From positions 124,001 to 188,000 of the forward strand of contig NZ_JAHXBU010000045.1 of NCBI RefSeq assembly GCF_020178975.1: a DNA stretch of 64,000 nucleotides. Reading direction: 5' to 3'. The notes beneath the pieces were generated by a model that worked only from the letters and a program-made list of their open reading frames with translations, was not told the origin of the DNA and did no database searches. Position 1 is the stretch's first letter, and each line of letters starts with the position of its first letter. The stretch is from Cesiribacter sp. SM1. GTDB lineage: Bacteria > Bacteroidota > Bacteroidia > Cytophagales > Cyclobacteriaceae. Positions 1-8,993 of this stretch are shown one piece after another. Made by a program: the position numbers and the translations under genes.

Positions 1-136
1 AATTGTATGAATATTTACGCATAAATTTTAGTATTTTGAACAGCGGCGGTGAACGATGCAAAAGATGGCTCCCCACTCTTGGCTCCTTCCCTGATACATT
101 TACCAGTGCACCGGCATTTTTATAAACCTCTTTTTT

Positions 137-1024
137 ATGAGCGAAATCAGCAAAGCCGATATCAAACAGGAAGTGTTTGACCTCTACGACGACTACGCCC
201 ACAGTAGAATAGACAGGCGTGATTTTTTACAAAAGCTTTCTGCCTATGCAGTTGGGGGTCTTACTGTTGCCTCGCTGCTTAGTTTTATCATGCCCGACTA
301 CAAGGGTGCCATCCAAATCAAGGAAGGGGATCCCAGAATAAAATCTGAGTACATAGAATACCAGTCTCCTAAAGGGGGTGGAACCATAAAGGCGCTCTTG
401 TCAAAACCGGCAGATACAACAGGACAGCTGGGAGGCATTGTAGTAGTGCATGAAAACAGGGGGCTGAATCCTCACATTGAAGACGTAGCGAGAAGAGCTG
501 CCTTGGCAGGTTTTATCACCCTGGCGCCAGATGCCTTAACACCACTGGGTGGCTATCCTGGTAATGATGACGACGGCCGGGCACTGCAAAGCAAGCGTGA
601 TCGCAATGAAATGCTCGAAGATTTTATCGCTGCCCATGACTATTTAAAAAGCCACCAGCACTGCAATGGCAAAGTGGGCGTAGTTGGCTTCTGCTTTGGT
701 GGCTGGATATCAAACATGATGGCCGTCCGTATTCCTGATCTGGCAGCGGCAGTGCCTTTTTATGGCGGCCAGCCGGCACCAGAAGATGTTCCAGAAATAC
801 AGGCCCCTCTCCTGCTCCATTTTGCAGAACTTGATACCCGGGTGAACGAAGGCTGGCCTGCCTATGAGGCAGCCCTGAAAGAGTACAACAAAGCTTATAC
901 CGCTTATATGTACCCGAATGCCAACCATGGCTTTCATAACGACACCACCCCTCGCTATGATCAGGCTGCTGCAGCCCTAGCCTGGAAGCGTACGATAGAC
1001 TTTTTTAAGGAGCATCTGGAGTAA
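137..1024 (+). CDS. Dienelactone hydrolase family protein, Tat-type signal
   Basis: An alpha/beta hydrolase of the dienelactone hydrolase (DLH) family, 295 aa. The N-terminus carries a twin-arginine motif (DRRDFLQK, about residues 26-33) followed by a hydrophobic stretch at 36-52, so export by the Tat route is likely. The catalytic set is visible: nucleophile Cys186 in GFCFGG, Asp233 in ELDTR and His264 in NHGFHN, plus the conserved Glu107 in VVVHENRG. Family members hydrolyse dienelactones and other small esters; the real substrate here is unknown. It stands alone in its orientation, about 320 bp before the zinc peptidase gene, and shows no link to the glycan genes further right. The fold and family are secure, the substrate is not. 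Confidence 0.9.
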   Translation: MSEISKADIKQEVFDLYDDYAHSRIDRRDFLQKLSAYAVGGLTVASLLSFIMPDYKGAIQIKEGDPRIKSEYIEYQSPKGGGTIKALLSKPADTTGQLGGIVVVHENRGLNPHIEDVARRAALAGFITLAPDALTPLGGYPGNDDDGRALQSKRDRNEMLEDFIAAHDYLKSHQHCNGKVGVVGFCFGGWISNMMAVRIPDLAAAVPFYGGQPAPEDVPEIQAPLLLHFAELDTRVNEGWPAYEAALKEYNKAYTAYMYPNANHGFHNDTTPRYDQAAAALAWKRTIDFFKEHLE

Positions 1025-1344
1025 GTGTATTAGCAGAATTCGGGAGCAAGTATCCTTACAGTAAACCAACTATACTTCCAATCCTCATACTCCCTACTTT
1101 GGTAAGCAGGCATGATGTCTTTTCATTTTTGGCCTGGGAACAAGCCACTTCCATGCCTGCCCCAAAACTAGGGTAAGCTGCTGAAGCTGGGTTAAACAAA
1201 AGTATATTCTGGTGTTCAGTATAATACACAGGCATTTTGTTACTAAGGGAACTCCTGATGCTACTTTCTGTAGCGCTATAGTATGGCACGGCGGCTCGAA
1301 ACATTCCAGTAGTAATTTTTATTTTATACTCATATTTTATAATC
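1025..1344. other. Intergenic stretch, nothing recognised
   Basis: About 320 bp between the dienelactone hydrolase and the zinc peptidase gene. A minus-strand open frame runs through it into the peptidase gene, but its translation has no recognisable features and it lies antisense to a conserved gene, so it is not accepted. The AT-rich end (about 1310-1344) presumably holds the promoter of the peptidase gene; no clear Bacteroidota -7 box was found. Confidence 0.4.
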
Positions 1345-2190
1345 ATGAGATACAAAGGCCGCAGATCCAGTTCAAATGTTGAAGACCGCAGAGGCATGTC
1401 CAGGGGTAAATTGGCAGTCGGGGGTGGTATTGGTGGAGCTATCATGATCGTGCTGTACCTTCTGTTGGGTGGAGACCCGAGTGCTGTAATAGACCAGGCA
1501 GGACAGGATCAGAATAGCGCATCTGGTACTTACGAGCCAACTGCTGAAGAACAAGAATTGTATGAGCTGGTAACGGTTACCCTTGCAGATACAGAGGATG
1601 TCTGGCAGGAAATATTCAGAGAGAGGGGCTCAACCTACGAAGAGCCGAATATGGTGGTATTTACAGATGCTGTGCAGTCGGCGTGCGGTACTGCAGAGTC
1701 TGCTACCGGACCATTTTATTGCCCTGCCGATCGCAAAATCTACATCGACCTGAGCTTCTACAATCAACTCAGGCAGCTGGAAGCCCCTGGAGATTTTGCC
1801 ATGGCCTATGTAGTAGCTCATGAGGTAGGTCATCATGTGCAAAACCTGCTGGGAATCTCAGAACAGGTACAGTCACAGCGAAGGAGCCTCTCAGAACAGG
1901 AATACAACCAATTATCTGTGAGGCTGGAATTGCAGGCCGATTATTTTGCGGGTTTGTGGGCCCACCATGCCCAGGACAAATTCAATATTTTGCAGGAAGG
2001 CGATATAGAAGAAGCCCTCAATGCCGCTAACGCTATTGGCGATGACCGGCTTCAAAGACGTTCGCAGGGATATGTAGTGCCTGATGCCTTTACCCATGGC
2101 ACCTCAGCGCAGCGCGTACGCTGGTTCCGTAAAGGCTTTGAGTCGGGTAAGCTGGAGGAGGGTGATACCTTCAATACCACGAATCTGTAG
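1345..2190 (+). CDS. ypfJ: YpfJ-type neutral zinc metallopeptidase
   Basis: Predicted zinc metallopeptidase of the YpfJ family (Pfam Zn_peptidase), 281 aa. It opens with the usual short basic stretch RYKGRRSS, then a glycine-rich membrane anchor at about 24-43, leaving the catalytic domain outside the cytoplasm. The zinc site is clear: HEVGH at residues 159-163 with a likely third ligand Glu195 in the LELQAD motif. Two cysteines (about 114 and 126, in QSACG and FYCP) are typical of the family. The C-terminus has the usual GTSAQRVRWF motif. Length is as expected. The substrate of this widespread bacterial family is not established. No operon partner. Confidence 0.92.
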   Translation: MRYKGRRSSSNVEDRRGMSRGKLAVGGGIGGAIMIVLYLLLGGDPSAVIDQAGQDQNSASGTYEPTAEEQELYELVTVTLADTEDVWQEIFRERGSTYEEPNMVVFTDAVQSACGTAESATGPFYCPADRKIYIDLSFYNQLRQLEAPGDFAMAYVVAHEVGHHVQNLLGISEQVQSQRRSLSEQEYNQLSVRLELQADYFAGLWAHHAQDKFNILQEGDIEEALNAANAIGDDRLQRRSQGYVVPDAFTHGTSAQRVRWFRKGFESGKLEEGDTFNTTNL

Positions 2191-3193
2191 CAAGCCGGAG
2201 GCAGGATGCAGGCGTACCAGGCTGGTGCTTCCATGATTCAGAAAGCTTAAAAAACATATAAGTCTGACTGGCATCAGATTTGCAGTTTATTGTGGCTGAA
2301 AAAGATCACAGACAGTAGCCCTGCTGTCTGCCAACCCCCAATATAGCTGACATTGGCCATTAGCAATTAAATCGAAATAAGAGAATCAATACTGTTTACA
2401 ATACGGCTGTGCCAACATCTTCATTGAACACAGCCCCCCTCCTTACACCTCACATCATGTTGATGAGGCGCAGTATTAATGTAATGTACCAGATATTGGA
2501 AGCCCGATTAGCTTAAACGCTTTTGTGCTTTAAACGGATTCTGGACAAAGCTATACATATAGGCGTCAAAGCTTTTTTTGATGATAGCTGCAGCTTTTTT
2601 GTTCGCAAAGTCTTCTCCATCTTCAACTTTACACAGCGTTACCACCTGACTGTTCTTTGAATATTCATCCTTTATTTTGTAGAAACCATTATCTAAAAAC
2701 ACTTTTTCGGAGGTAAGAATCGATAGCTTGTAATCCTTTTGTTTTGGTTTTGTTCTTGTAAAAAAGTCAAGAACAGGAGTTAGTACATTCATGGTTAAAA
2801 AAGGGCTGTAGTGTAAAAAATCACCTATACTATAACGGGAAAATCCACATTGGGTAAACATCTTGTACCGCTTTTTAGCAGTTATTTTTGCATACTGCAC
2901 TATGCCTGTTTATACTTTGCTGGTGCTGGTGAGGCAAACACCTATGAAGTTATACTCTTCTACAATAGATAGATTTACTGCTGTTTGCACCGACTGCAGT
3001 TAGGTGGTTCTGGTTTTGCAGGAAATTAAGCTGATAGTTTCACCCCAGGAATCATAAGGGAATAGCATAGTTTGTATCAATTTTGCTTTCTTTGTCATGC
3101 TGAATAAGGCTGTAATTCACTCCTGGCTTCTGGGGGTAAATTACAGCACCGGTCTACAGGAAAATATGTCTGATTTAACATACTAAACAAATA
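2191..3193. other. Gene-poor stretch with one weak small frame
   Basis: About 1 kb between the zinc peptidase and the DUF808 gene. Apart from the weak minus-strand reading frame listed separately (2508-2900), I see no RNA gene, repeat or conserved coding fragment. The AT-rich segment just before 3194 presumably holds the promoter and start region of the DUF808 gene. Confidence 0.4.
2508..2900 (-). CDS. Hypothetical small protein, doubtful
   Basis: A 130-aa reading frame with no recognised domain. The composition is plausible for a real protein (lysine-rich, few rare residues), with a C-terminal half suggesting an amphipathic alpha-helix (about residues 100-125). An internal Met at residue 37 (2792) could be the true start, giving about 94 aa beginning MNVLTPVLDFF. 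No strong ribosome-binding site is seen before either start, and it stands isolated between two plus-strand genes. It may be a small orphan gene, a decayed remnant or chance. No function can be offered. Confidence 0.35.
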   Translation of the reverse strand: MQYAKITAKKRYKMFTQCGFSRYSIGDFLHYSPFLTMNVLTPVLDFFTRTKPKQKDYKLSILTSEKVFLDNGFYKIKDEYSKNSQVVTLCKVEDGEDFANKKAAAIIKKSFDAYMYSFVQNPFKAQKRLS

Positions 3194-4141
3194 ATGGCTT
3201 CTGGACTTCTCGCTCTTTTAGATGACGTATCCGCCCTGGTGAAGGTCAGCGCGGCAAGCCTGGATGATGTTCCCACGCAGGTTGCAAGAACTACGGGAAA
3301 AGTATCAGGCATTGTTATTGATGATGCGGCAGTAACACCAAAATATGTAGTGGGCCTCGATCCCTCCCGCGAGTTGTCGATCATCTTCCAGATCGCAAAA
3401 AAATCATTGATCAATAAGCTGCTAATTTTAAGCCCGGCGGCCCTGATCCTGGGCTTGTTTGCTCCCTGGGCAATAACTCCAATATTGATGCTGGGGGGTG
3501 CCTATCTATGCTTTGAGGGCTATGAAAAAGTCCACTCCATGTTCAGCAAACATCATACTGATGCAGCTCATATCCCTGGGGATAACCTGAAAGTAATCAC
3601 CCCTGAAGAACTGGAAAAGGAAAGAATAAGTAGTGCAGTTCGTACAGATATGATTCTTTCCGGTGAAATAGTGGCCATTACCTATGCAACAGTAGCTGAG
3701 CAAACTTTGGTAAGCCAGATTGTGATTATGATTTGCGTGGCTGTTTTCATCACAATAGCCGTTTATGGGTTTGTAGGTTTGATCGTTAAAGCCGACGATA
3801 TTGGGCTGCACATGGCAAAAGAAAACAACCGCCCACAGGTCAGAAAAATCGGGAGCGGTATTGTAAAATTCATGCCCCACTTCTTAAAGATTCTCGGCTA
3901 TATCGGAACTGCCGCCATGTTATGGGTGGGTGCAGAAATTATTGCCCACGGCATCCCTTTTACCAGTCATGCCCTGGATGATCTGGAGCATTCCCTGTCT
4001 CACATCCCCATCCTTGCCTGGTTGGCCAAGGCCCTGGTATGTGCACTGGGAGGATTAATTTTGGGTGCCATCATCGAAAAAGTTTTGGTGCTGGTCCGGA
4101 AAGTCTTTGCAGGATTTCGGGGCAACAAAGCAAGTGCATGA
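3194..4141 (+). CDS. DUF808 family inner-membrane protein
   Basis: A multi-pass inner-membrane protein of the DUF808 family (E. coli YedI-like), 315 aa. The hallmark N-terminus is present: MASGLLALLDDVS, then DDVPTQ and KVSGIVIDDAAVTP, before the first hydrophobic segment. Four or five hydrophobic segments follow (about 76-100, 175-200, 230-250 and 265-295). The conserved GGAYLCFEGYEKV motif is intact. Family function is unknown. Length matches the family. It is followed after a short gap by a convergent HAD-family gene, so it is probably transcribed alone. Confidence 0.92.
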   Translation: MASGLLALLDDVSALVKVSAASLDDVPTQVARTTGKVSGIVIDDAAVTPKYVVGLDPSRELSIIFQIAKKSLINKLLILSPAALILGLFAPWAITPILMLGGAYLCFEGYEKVHSMFSKHHTDAAHIPGDNLKVITPEELEKERISSAVRTDMILSGEIVAITYATVAEQTLVSQIVIMICVAVFITIAVYGFVGLIVKADDIGLHMAKENNRPQVRKIGSGIVKFMPHFLKILGYIGTAAMLWVGAEIIAHGIPFTSHALDDLEHSLSHIPILAWLAKALVCALGGLILGAIIEKVLVLVRKVFAGFRGNKASA

Positions 4142-4205
4142 TGCTAAGCATTTGCCTGTTTTAGAAGAAGGCCTCTCGTAGCTTTACTTTCTGAAGATAC
4201 AGGCA

Positions 4206-4901
4206 CTATTTCTCCAGGGCAATCAGTATATCTGCTAACTCTGTTAGAGAGGGTACTGTTATTTCCGGACTTTCCGATAGCGGGTAAAGGGTCTGGCCAG
4301 GCCTGTCAATAAAGGCGGCCTGCCACCCTGCCCATTTAGCACCTGCTATGTCCCAGCCATGGGCAGCGACCATCAGGCTTTCTTCTGGGCGTACTCCTAT
4401 TTTACGGGCTGCCCAACTGTACACACGGCTATGAGGTTTGTAGATGCCTGTATCTTCCACACTTAGCAAGCGCTGAAAATACTGCTTCAGACCTGAATTA
4501 GTCATTTGCTCCTCCAGCGCCTGATTGGCTGAGTTGGTAAGGGTTACCAGGGTATAGCCTGCTTCCTGAAGCCTGGAAAGTGCACCGGGCACCTCCTGAT
4601 GGGCAGGCAGCGATCGCATGGGTTTAAGCGTTTCCTTTGCCTTTTCTTCCGTGATGGAAATGTTGTTCTTACTTGCTACCATTTGCAGGGCTGCTGCTCC
4701 TATCTCATCAAATTCATGGTATTGGCCTCCTACCGTATCCACCAGCGCGTACTGGAGCATGGTTGTTACCCATAGGGAGGCCAGTTCTTTGCGGCCATCC
4801 AGGGCCTGACTTACTTTTTCCTTAAGGGGCTGCATGTCCAGCAGCGTTTCATTTACATCAAAAAAGATAACTGCTGGTCGTTTAAGTGCTTTTGTTTCCA
4901 T
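4206..4901 (-). CDS. HAD superfamily hydrolase, haloacid dehalogenase type II-like
   Basis: A HAD-fold hydrolase of 231 aa. Motif I is FDVNETLLD (nucleophile Asp15), motif II is the Thr/Ser in TLTNSAN (about 118-124), followed by a conserved Lys in YKPHSRVY (about 155), and the C-terminal acidic region lies around AAHGWDIAGAKWAG. The combination of FDVNETL and the AAHxWDxxGA motif points to the L-2-haloacid dehalogenase (type II) branch, which releases halide from 2-haloalkanoic acids, although many members have other or unknown substrates. It converges with the DUF808 gene. Family placement is strong; true dehalogenase activity is uncertain. Confidence 0.88.
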   Translation of the reverse strand: METKALKRPAVIFFDVNETLLDMQPLKEKVSQALDGRKELASLWVTTMLQYALVDTVGGQYHEFDEIGAAALQMVASKNNISITEEKAKETLKPMRSLPAHQEVPGALSRLQEAGYTLVTLTNSANQALEEQMTNSGLKQYFQRLLSVEDTGIYKPHSRVYSWAARKIGVRPEESLMVAAHGWDIAGAKWAGWQAAFIDRPGQTLYPLSESPEITVPSLTELADILIALEK

Positions 4902-5423
4902 GGGGCCTGCGTTGAAATACAGGCAGCACTACAAGTCCGCCTGCGAAAAAATTACATATCAAGCAGCCAGTGTACTCCACCTCACAACTTTATCAGCAGG
5001 CTGATTTGGCTAAAAGTACATTCGCCATACTGATGACTTCAGAAGGTTTGGATTTGTTTACTTAGTGAAAAGATTCTGAAAGAAATTTACTAAGGTTAAG
5101 ATAATTAGGGAAAAGAGTTGGAAGGAGGTGGGCTGTTATTGAGTTTTTTTTCCACTATGATTGGACTTTCCCCAGAAAACTGTACAAAAGTTAACACAGC
5201 TAAAGATTTTGAGTGATTTGCTGGCCCACCTTCTTTAATGGGAAAGTTAGAAAAGATTATGCATCTGCTGCATAGCATTTTATATTTTCCTCTCATGGCT
5301 ACACATAAAAAAAAGATAGCCGCCTCCAGCCTGTTATTCCAGGTTCTCGGGCGGCCCCTCCACAATATCCTGCTTTGCTTCCCCTTAGCGGATTTTGACT
5401 GAACTCCTCGTTGCTGCGTCATA
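4902..5423. other. Intergenic stretch, nothing recognised
   Basis: About 520 bp between the HAD hydrolase start and the end of the YdcF-like gene. One minus-strand frame at 5105-5422 (105 aa) was examined and set aside because its composition is unlike a folded protein and no motif is present. No RNA gene or clear repeat was seen. Confidence 0.4.
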
Positions 5424-6698
5424 TTAAGGATCCAGCGGCTCGTATGGGTTTACGCGCAATGATTCCGCTACAGGGAAAAATGAGTTTGTCTCGTCACTTA
5501 TCTTTTTCATATCCCGGAACGGCAGGTAGGTTAATTCTTGCATGCACCTGTCCTTAATGTTCAGGGTATATTTACTATGAGCAGGATTGGTCAGTGTCAG
5601 TACAGGCTTATGATCAGGAATATTAAAACGGTATATCATGCGGCTTACGTTTCTCAGATTGGTAGTGGTGTGGCGGGCATGTGGTTCAATAAAAACAGCC
5701 TCGTCGGGAATACCCAGCGCCTGTACCAAATATTTCTTCATTTCCTCCGCTTCGTTGTAGGGTGTTTTATAGGGATGCACATTGCCGCCGGATACTACGA
5801 TAAAAGGCGCAACGCCTTCCCTGTACATGCTGGCGGCAACCTCACAGTAATGTGCTGCGCCTGCATCCAGGGCGATGGCAGGGTCCTCCGGGCCGTGGCC
5901 AAGTACCAGAATCATGCTATAAGGATAGCTGTCCCAGTCAGTCTGCTTTATCGCCTGATAAGGCTTTTTGTTATATCCTTCCGCCAGTGGCTCATAACGG
6001 GCTGCTTCATCTCTCCCATTCAGCTCCAGTGCCTTTAAGGCTGCATATACAGGCAGATCATAAAATACTGCTTTCTTATCCCGCCCTGTTACTTTTGCCG
6101 CTATGCCCTGCCTGATTAGCTGTACAAATTTTTGGTCAGTGGTTTTGAAACTAATAGAATCTATGGCCGGATACCTGGCGCCCTTTCCTCCCATATACAC
6201 ATCCAGGATATGATTCAGGCCTAATGCGGTATCTCTCCAGGCTTTTCTAATCATCACCGTATCCACTGTTCCGCCATATTTTAATCCATAAGCTTCTTCC
6301 TGAAGTGCCCTGGTAAGTGCTGTTTTGAAAAGAGAGCCCTTAGAGAACATGCTCTGGAGTTCCTGATTAATAGCCTCAATTTCAGTTTCGCTCCACTTGA
6401 GGGCGGTGGCTAAACAGCCAGCTTCCTTACAGCCACCTAAAGTGCCTTCTACCCTTTCTGAATACTGCTTTGCAATACTTTTCAACACTTCGTTTTGCGC
6501 TACTTCCTGCTTTAGCACTTTAGACTTATCTATCACTTCCAGCAAGTTAAATGTCTTATAGAGTACTGTTTGATGTGGAAAGGCTGCCGGAGCACTTTCC
6601 GACATGGACTTCTCCTGGGCAAGTGCGCTGTCTACTATCCCGAGTAAGCCTATGATAGCAATCACCAAAAATCTGAATAATCGTTTCTTGTAGTTCAT
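5424..6698 (-). CDS. YdcF/DUF218 family protein, exported
   Basis: A 424-aa protein with an N-terminal signal/anchor (hydrophobic residues about 8-27) and a C-terminal DUF218 (YdcF-like) domain at about 250-400. The domain shows LVLGHGPEDP, a VVSGGNVHP loop, EAEEMKKYL and the ARHTTTNLRN motif, all typical of DUF218. The region at about 30-240 is a helical extension with two cysteines close together (GGCKEAGC, about 94-101). Such longer DUF218 proteins occur in Bacteroidota, and their role is unknown; YdcF-type domains are Rossmann-like and suspected to bind nucleotides or act in envelope metabolism. It lies 100 bp downstream of the Gln-type GH92 gene on the same strand, so co-transcription is possible. 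Confidence 0.85.
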   Translation of the reverse strand: MNYKKRLFRFLVIAIIGLLGIVDSALAQEKSMSESAPAAFPHQTVLYKTFNLLEVIDKSKVLKQEVAQNEVLKSIAKQYSERVEGTLGGCKEAGCLATALKWSETEIEAINQELQSMFSKGSLFKTALTRALQEEAYGLKYGGTVDTVMIRKAWRDTALGLNHILDVYMGGKGARYPAIDSISFKTTDQKFVQLIRQGIAAKVTGRDKKAVFYDLPVYAALKALELNGRDEAARYEPLAEGYNKKPYQAIKQTDWDSYPYSMILVLGHGPEDPAIALDAGAAHYCEVAASMYREGVAPFIVVSGGNVHPYKTPYNEAEEMKKYLVQALGIPDEAVFIEPHARHTTTNLRNVSRMIYRFNIPDHKPVLTLTNPAHSKYTLNIKDRCMQELTYLPFRDMKKISDETNSFFPVAESLRVNPYEPLDP

Positions 6699-6798
6699 AT
6701 AATTCTGACTGTGCGCTTTACTGTTTTTATATGTGTTGATTGTTCTGATGTGTATCTTTAGTCAATCCCCTGCTCATGAACAAGTCGGGATTAGGGGA

Positions 6799-8907
6799 TT
6801 ATGGTGTGAAAACCAGGCCGGGGATCCACTGATTGTTTATGCCCCAGTCTTTATTAGGTTTACCCGAGGCGGTAATAACTAACTCACCACCCTGCACAAT
6901 CTCCTGATGCGTTAGCCAGTTACGCTCCAGTTTTTTGCCATTTAGCGTTACTTGCTGGATGTAGTAGTTTTCTTCGGCATAATTTTCCACCTCGATGGTA
7001 AAGGTTTTACCGGCTGGCAATTGTATTGCTACTGATTCAAATAGCGGAACATTGAGGTAATATACCGGCCAGCCTACACAGGCAGGATGAACCCCCAGGG
7101 CGGTTAAGACAAACCAGGAAGACATTGCCCCGGCATCATCATCCATGGTGCGCAAGTAAGCCTGTGGCTCATTTTTATAAATAGGGCCGATATAAGAGCC
7201 AATACCGCGGCTGTTGTCGTTGAAGTAGTGCTGTACCACGGTATCTACAGCCAGCTGGTGCAGCAGTGCCTGTGATTTCCATGGGGCTGATGTGGTATTA
7301 TACAGTAGCGGCACCTGAAGGTCGGGCTCATTGGCGCGGTTATGGTAGTCATTCCCAAAGAACTCGTCGAGCTGCCTGATAAAGACCTGCTCCCCTCCGG
7401 CCAGTTCCTTCAGTCCTTTTATATCGAAGGGAACAGACCACCTGTATTGCCAGATCGTGCCCTGGTACATGCCCCGGGCCGACATCTTATTTACATCGTC
7501 ACGGCTTAGGTCTTTGAAGTCTTTCTCCCAATGCCCCTTATACGCCAGGGCCTTTTGCATGTACTGCTCACTAAGCTCATCCTGCTTCAGCTCCTGCAAA
7601 ATCTGGCCTAATGCCCAGGCATCATAAGAAGACTCCAGTGCTTTGTCAGGATGTGCATAATCCAGCCTGTCCACCTCCTGTCTGAGGGAGTCCAGGATAG
7701 GTGTAAAATCTATTTTGTAGCCCTTGCGGTAGGCATCCAGCAGCACTACAATTGCATGTTCTGTACGAACAGTGTTAGAAGGTTCATGGGCTGTTGCAAA
7801 ATCTTTCTTGCCATAGGGATACAGGTTAGCGATGGAGGTAGCAATGTCCTGAAACCTATCCGTGTAAGCGAAGGATAGCAGGGGCAGTTGCGTTTTATAA
7901 TTGTCCCAGATGGCCCAGCCGTTGTACATGGTGTTACCGGCGGTTTGCAGGGAACCATCAATGGCCCTGTATTTTCCATCCGCTTCCGAAACCACGTAGG
8001 GTGATTGTATGGCACGGTAAAGCAGTGAGTAAAAAAGCTTTTCTCTTACCGGATTCCCCTTCACGGCAATGCGGCCCAACAGCTGATTCCAGTCGCTCGT
8101 GCTTTTCTGTTTAAGCGCCTCAAACGAGCCTGTTGCAATAGCTGCCTTCGCATAAGCGGTATCTACGGAAGAGAAGGCAATATCAAGCTCTACTACCTGC
8201 TGCTCCTGATCAGGCGAGGCAATCAGCTTATGCGCATCCAGCGTGATCCAGTTTACGGGTTGCCGGAACTGCATATAGTAGTAGAGCCGGTAAGTGCCTG
8301 CGCTACAGGTGGTTTCCGATTCAATCCAGCCGCTGATGGCATTCCCGCTCAGCTTGTGTGCTTCCCCCACAAAGCGGTTTACGAAAGCATGGCTTAAATC
8401 TATGTAAACTCCTTTTCTGCCTACAGGAAAGCTATAGCGGTGCATGCCCGTGTTTTTGAAAACAGCAAAATCAGCTTTGATCTTATTTTCAAAACCTACA
8501 CTGTAAAAACCTGGACCTGCAGTTTCCCCTGCTTTGATGAGCTGCGATGCAGCAGGATCATCGCCAAGAAATGGTTTCACCAGGATATTACCCCCGCTGC
8601 CCAGGCAGCCTACGCCTTCAAAGCGATTATGGGTAAAGCCTAAAAACTGCTTCGCCAGGTGCTCATAACCAGTGTGTGTGGAGGGATAGGTTTGGGGGCC
8701 TACGCTCAGCATGCTAAAAGGATAGGAAGCCGCTGGAGAGAGCTGCCCATGGTCTCCTGAGGAGCCCAGGAAAACATTCACCTTTTCTGCAGGGGAGCTG
8801 CTGCTATCAGACGGCAGCACTTGGTTTGAAACCTGATTAGGCCCCTGGCAGCTAAATAAAATTGCAACAGCTAAAATTGCAACAGCTAAGATTGACAGGA
8901 TTCGCAT
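6799..8907 (-). CDS. GH92 family enzyme with Gln at the catalytic-acid site (likely mannose-1-phosphodiester type)
   Basis: A GH92 enzyme of 702 aa from the Met codon ending at 8907, which begins a lipoprotein signal (MRILSIL...LFSCQG). The frame is open further upstream to 8961, but that extension lacks signal character. GH92 landmarks are all present: VNVFLGSSGD, GHWEKDF, the WSVPFD segment and the MDDDAGAMSSWFV base region. The catalytic-acid motif, normally (E)(G/A)N(A/S)W, reads MYQGTIWQYRW here: Gln482 (codon 7462-7464) replaces Glu. In characterised GH92s the Glu acts as general acid, and Gln marks enzymes that cleave mannose-alpha-1-phospho-6-mannose, where phosphate needs no protonation. 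The upstream SusCD pair and this gene look like one operon (SusC, SusD, GH92). The family is sure; the phosphodiester activity is inferred from this residue. Confidence 0.9.
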   Translation of the reverse strand: MRILSILAVAILAVAILFSCQGPNQVSNQVLPSDSSSSPAEKVNVFLGSSGDHGQLSPAASYPFSMLSVGPQTYPSTHTGYEHLAKQFLGFTHNRFEGVGCLGSGGNILVKPFLGDDPAASQLIKAGETAGPGFYSVGFENKIKADFAVFKNTGMHRYSFPVGRKGVYIDLSHAFVNRFVGEAHKLSGNAISGWIESETTCSAGTYRLYYYMQFRQPVNWITLDAHKLIASPDQEQQVVELDIAFSSVDTAYAKAAIATGSFEALKQKSTSDWNQLLGRIAVKGNPVREKLFYSLLYRAIQSPYVVSEADGKYRAIDGSLQTAGNTMYNGWAIWDNYKTQLPLLSFAYTDRFQDIATSIANLYPYGKKDFATAHEPSNTVRTEHAIVVLLDAYRKGYKIDFTPILDSLRQEVDRLDYAHPDKALESSYDAWALGQILQELKQDELSEQYMQKALAYKGHWEKDFKDLSRDDVNKMSARGMYQGTIWQYRWSVPFDIKGLKELAGGEQVFIRQLDEFFGNDYHNRANEPDLQVPLLYNTTSAPWKSQALLHQLAVDTVVQHYFNDNSRGIGSYIGPIYKNEPQAYLRTMDDDAGAMSSWFVLTALGVHPACVGWPVYYLNVPLFESVAIQLPAGKTFTIEVENYAEENYYIQQVTLNGKKLERNWLTHQEIVQGGELVITASGKPNKDWGINNQWIPGLVFTP

Positions 8908-8993
8908 GAAGTGTGGTAGGTGAAAACAAGAAAATGACAGGCGGCCTCTGCAAACAGCCACCTGTCATAGTTGAAATTATCAAAACAGTCGTT

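Noticed and set aside
1056-1445. 129-aa minus-strand frame across the intergenic gap and zinc peptidase start
   Set aside because: Antisense to the conserved N-terminus of the YpfJ-type protein and without protein-like features.
5105-5422. 105-aa minus-strand open frame before the YdcF-like gene
   Set aside because: Odd composition (Arg/Trp/Cys-rich start), no motif, no ribosome-binding site; more likely chance.
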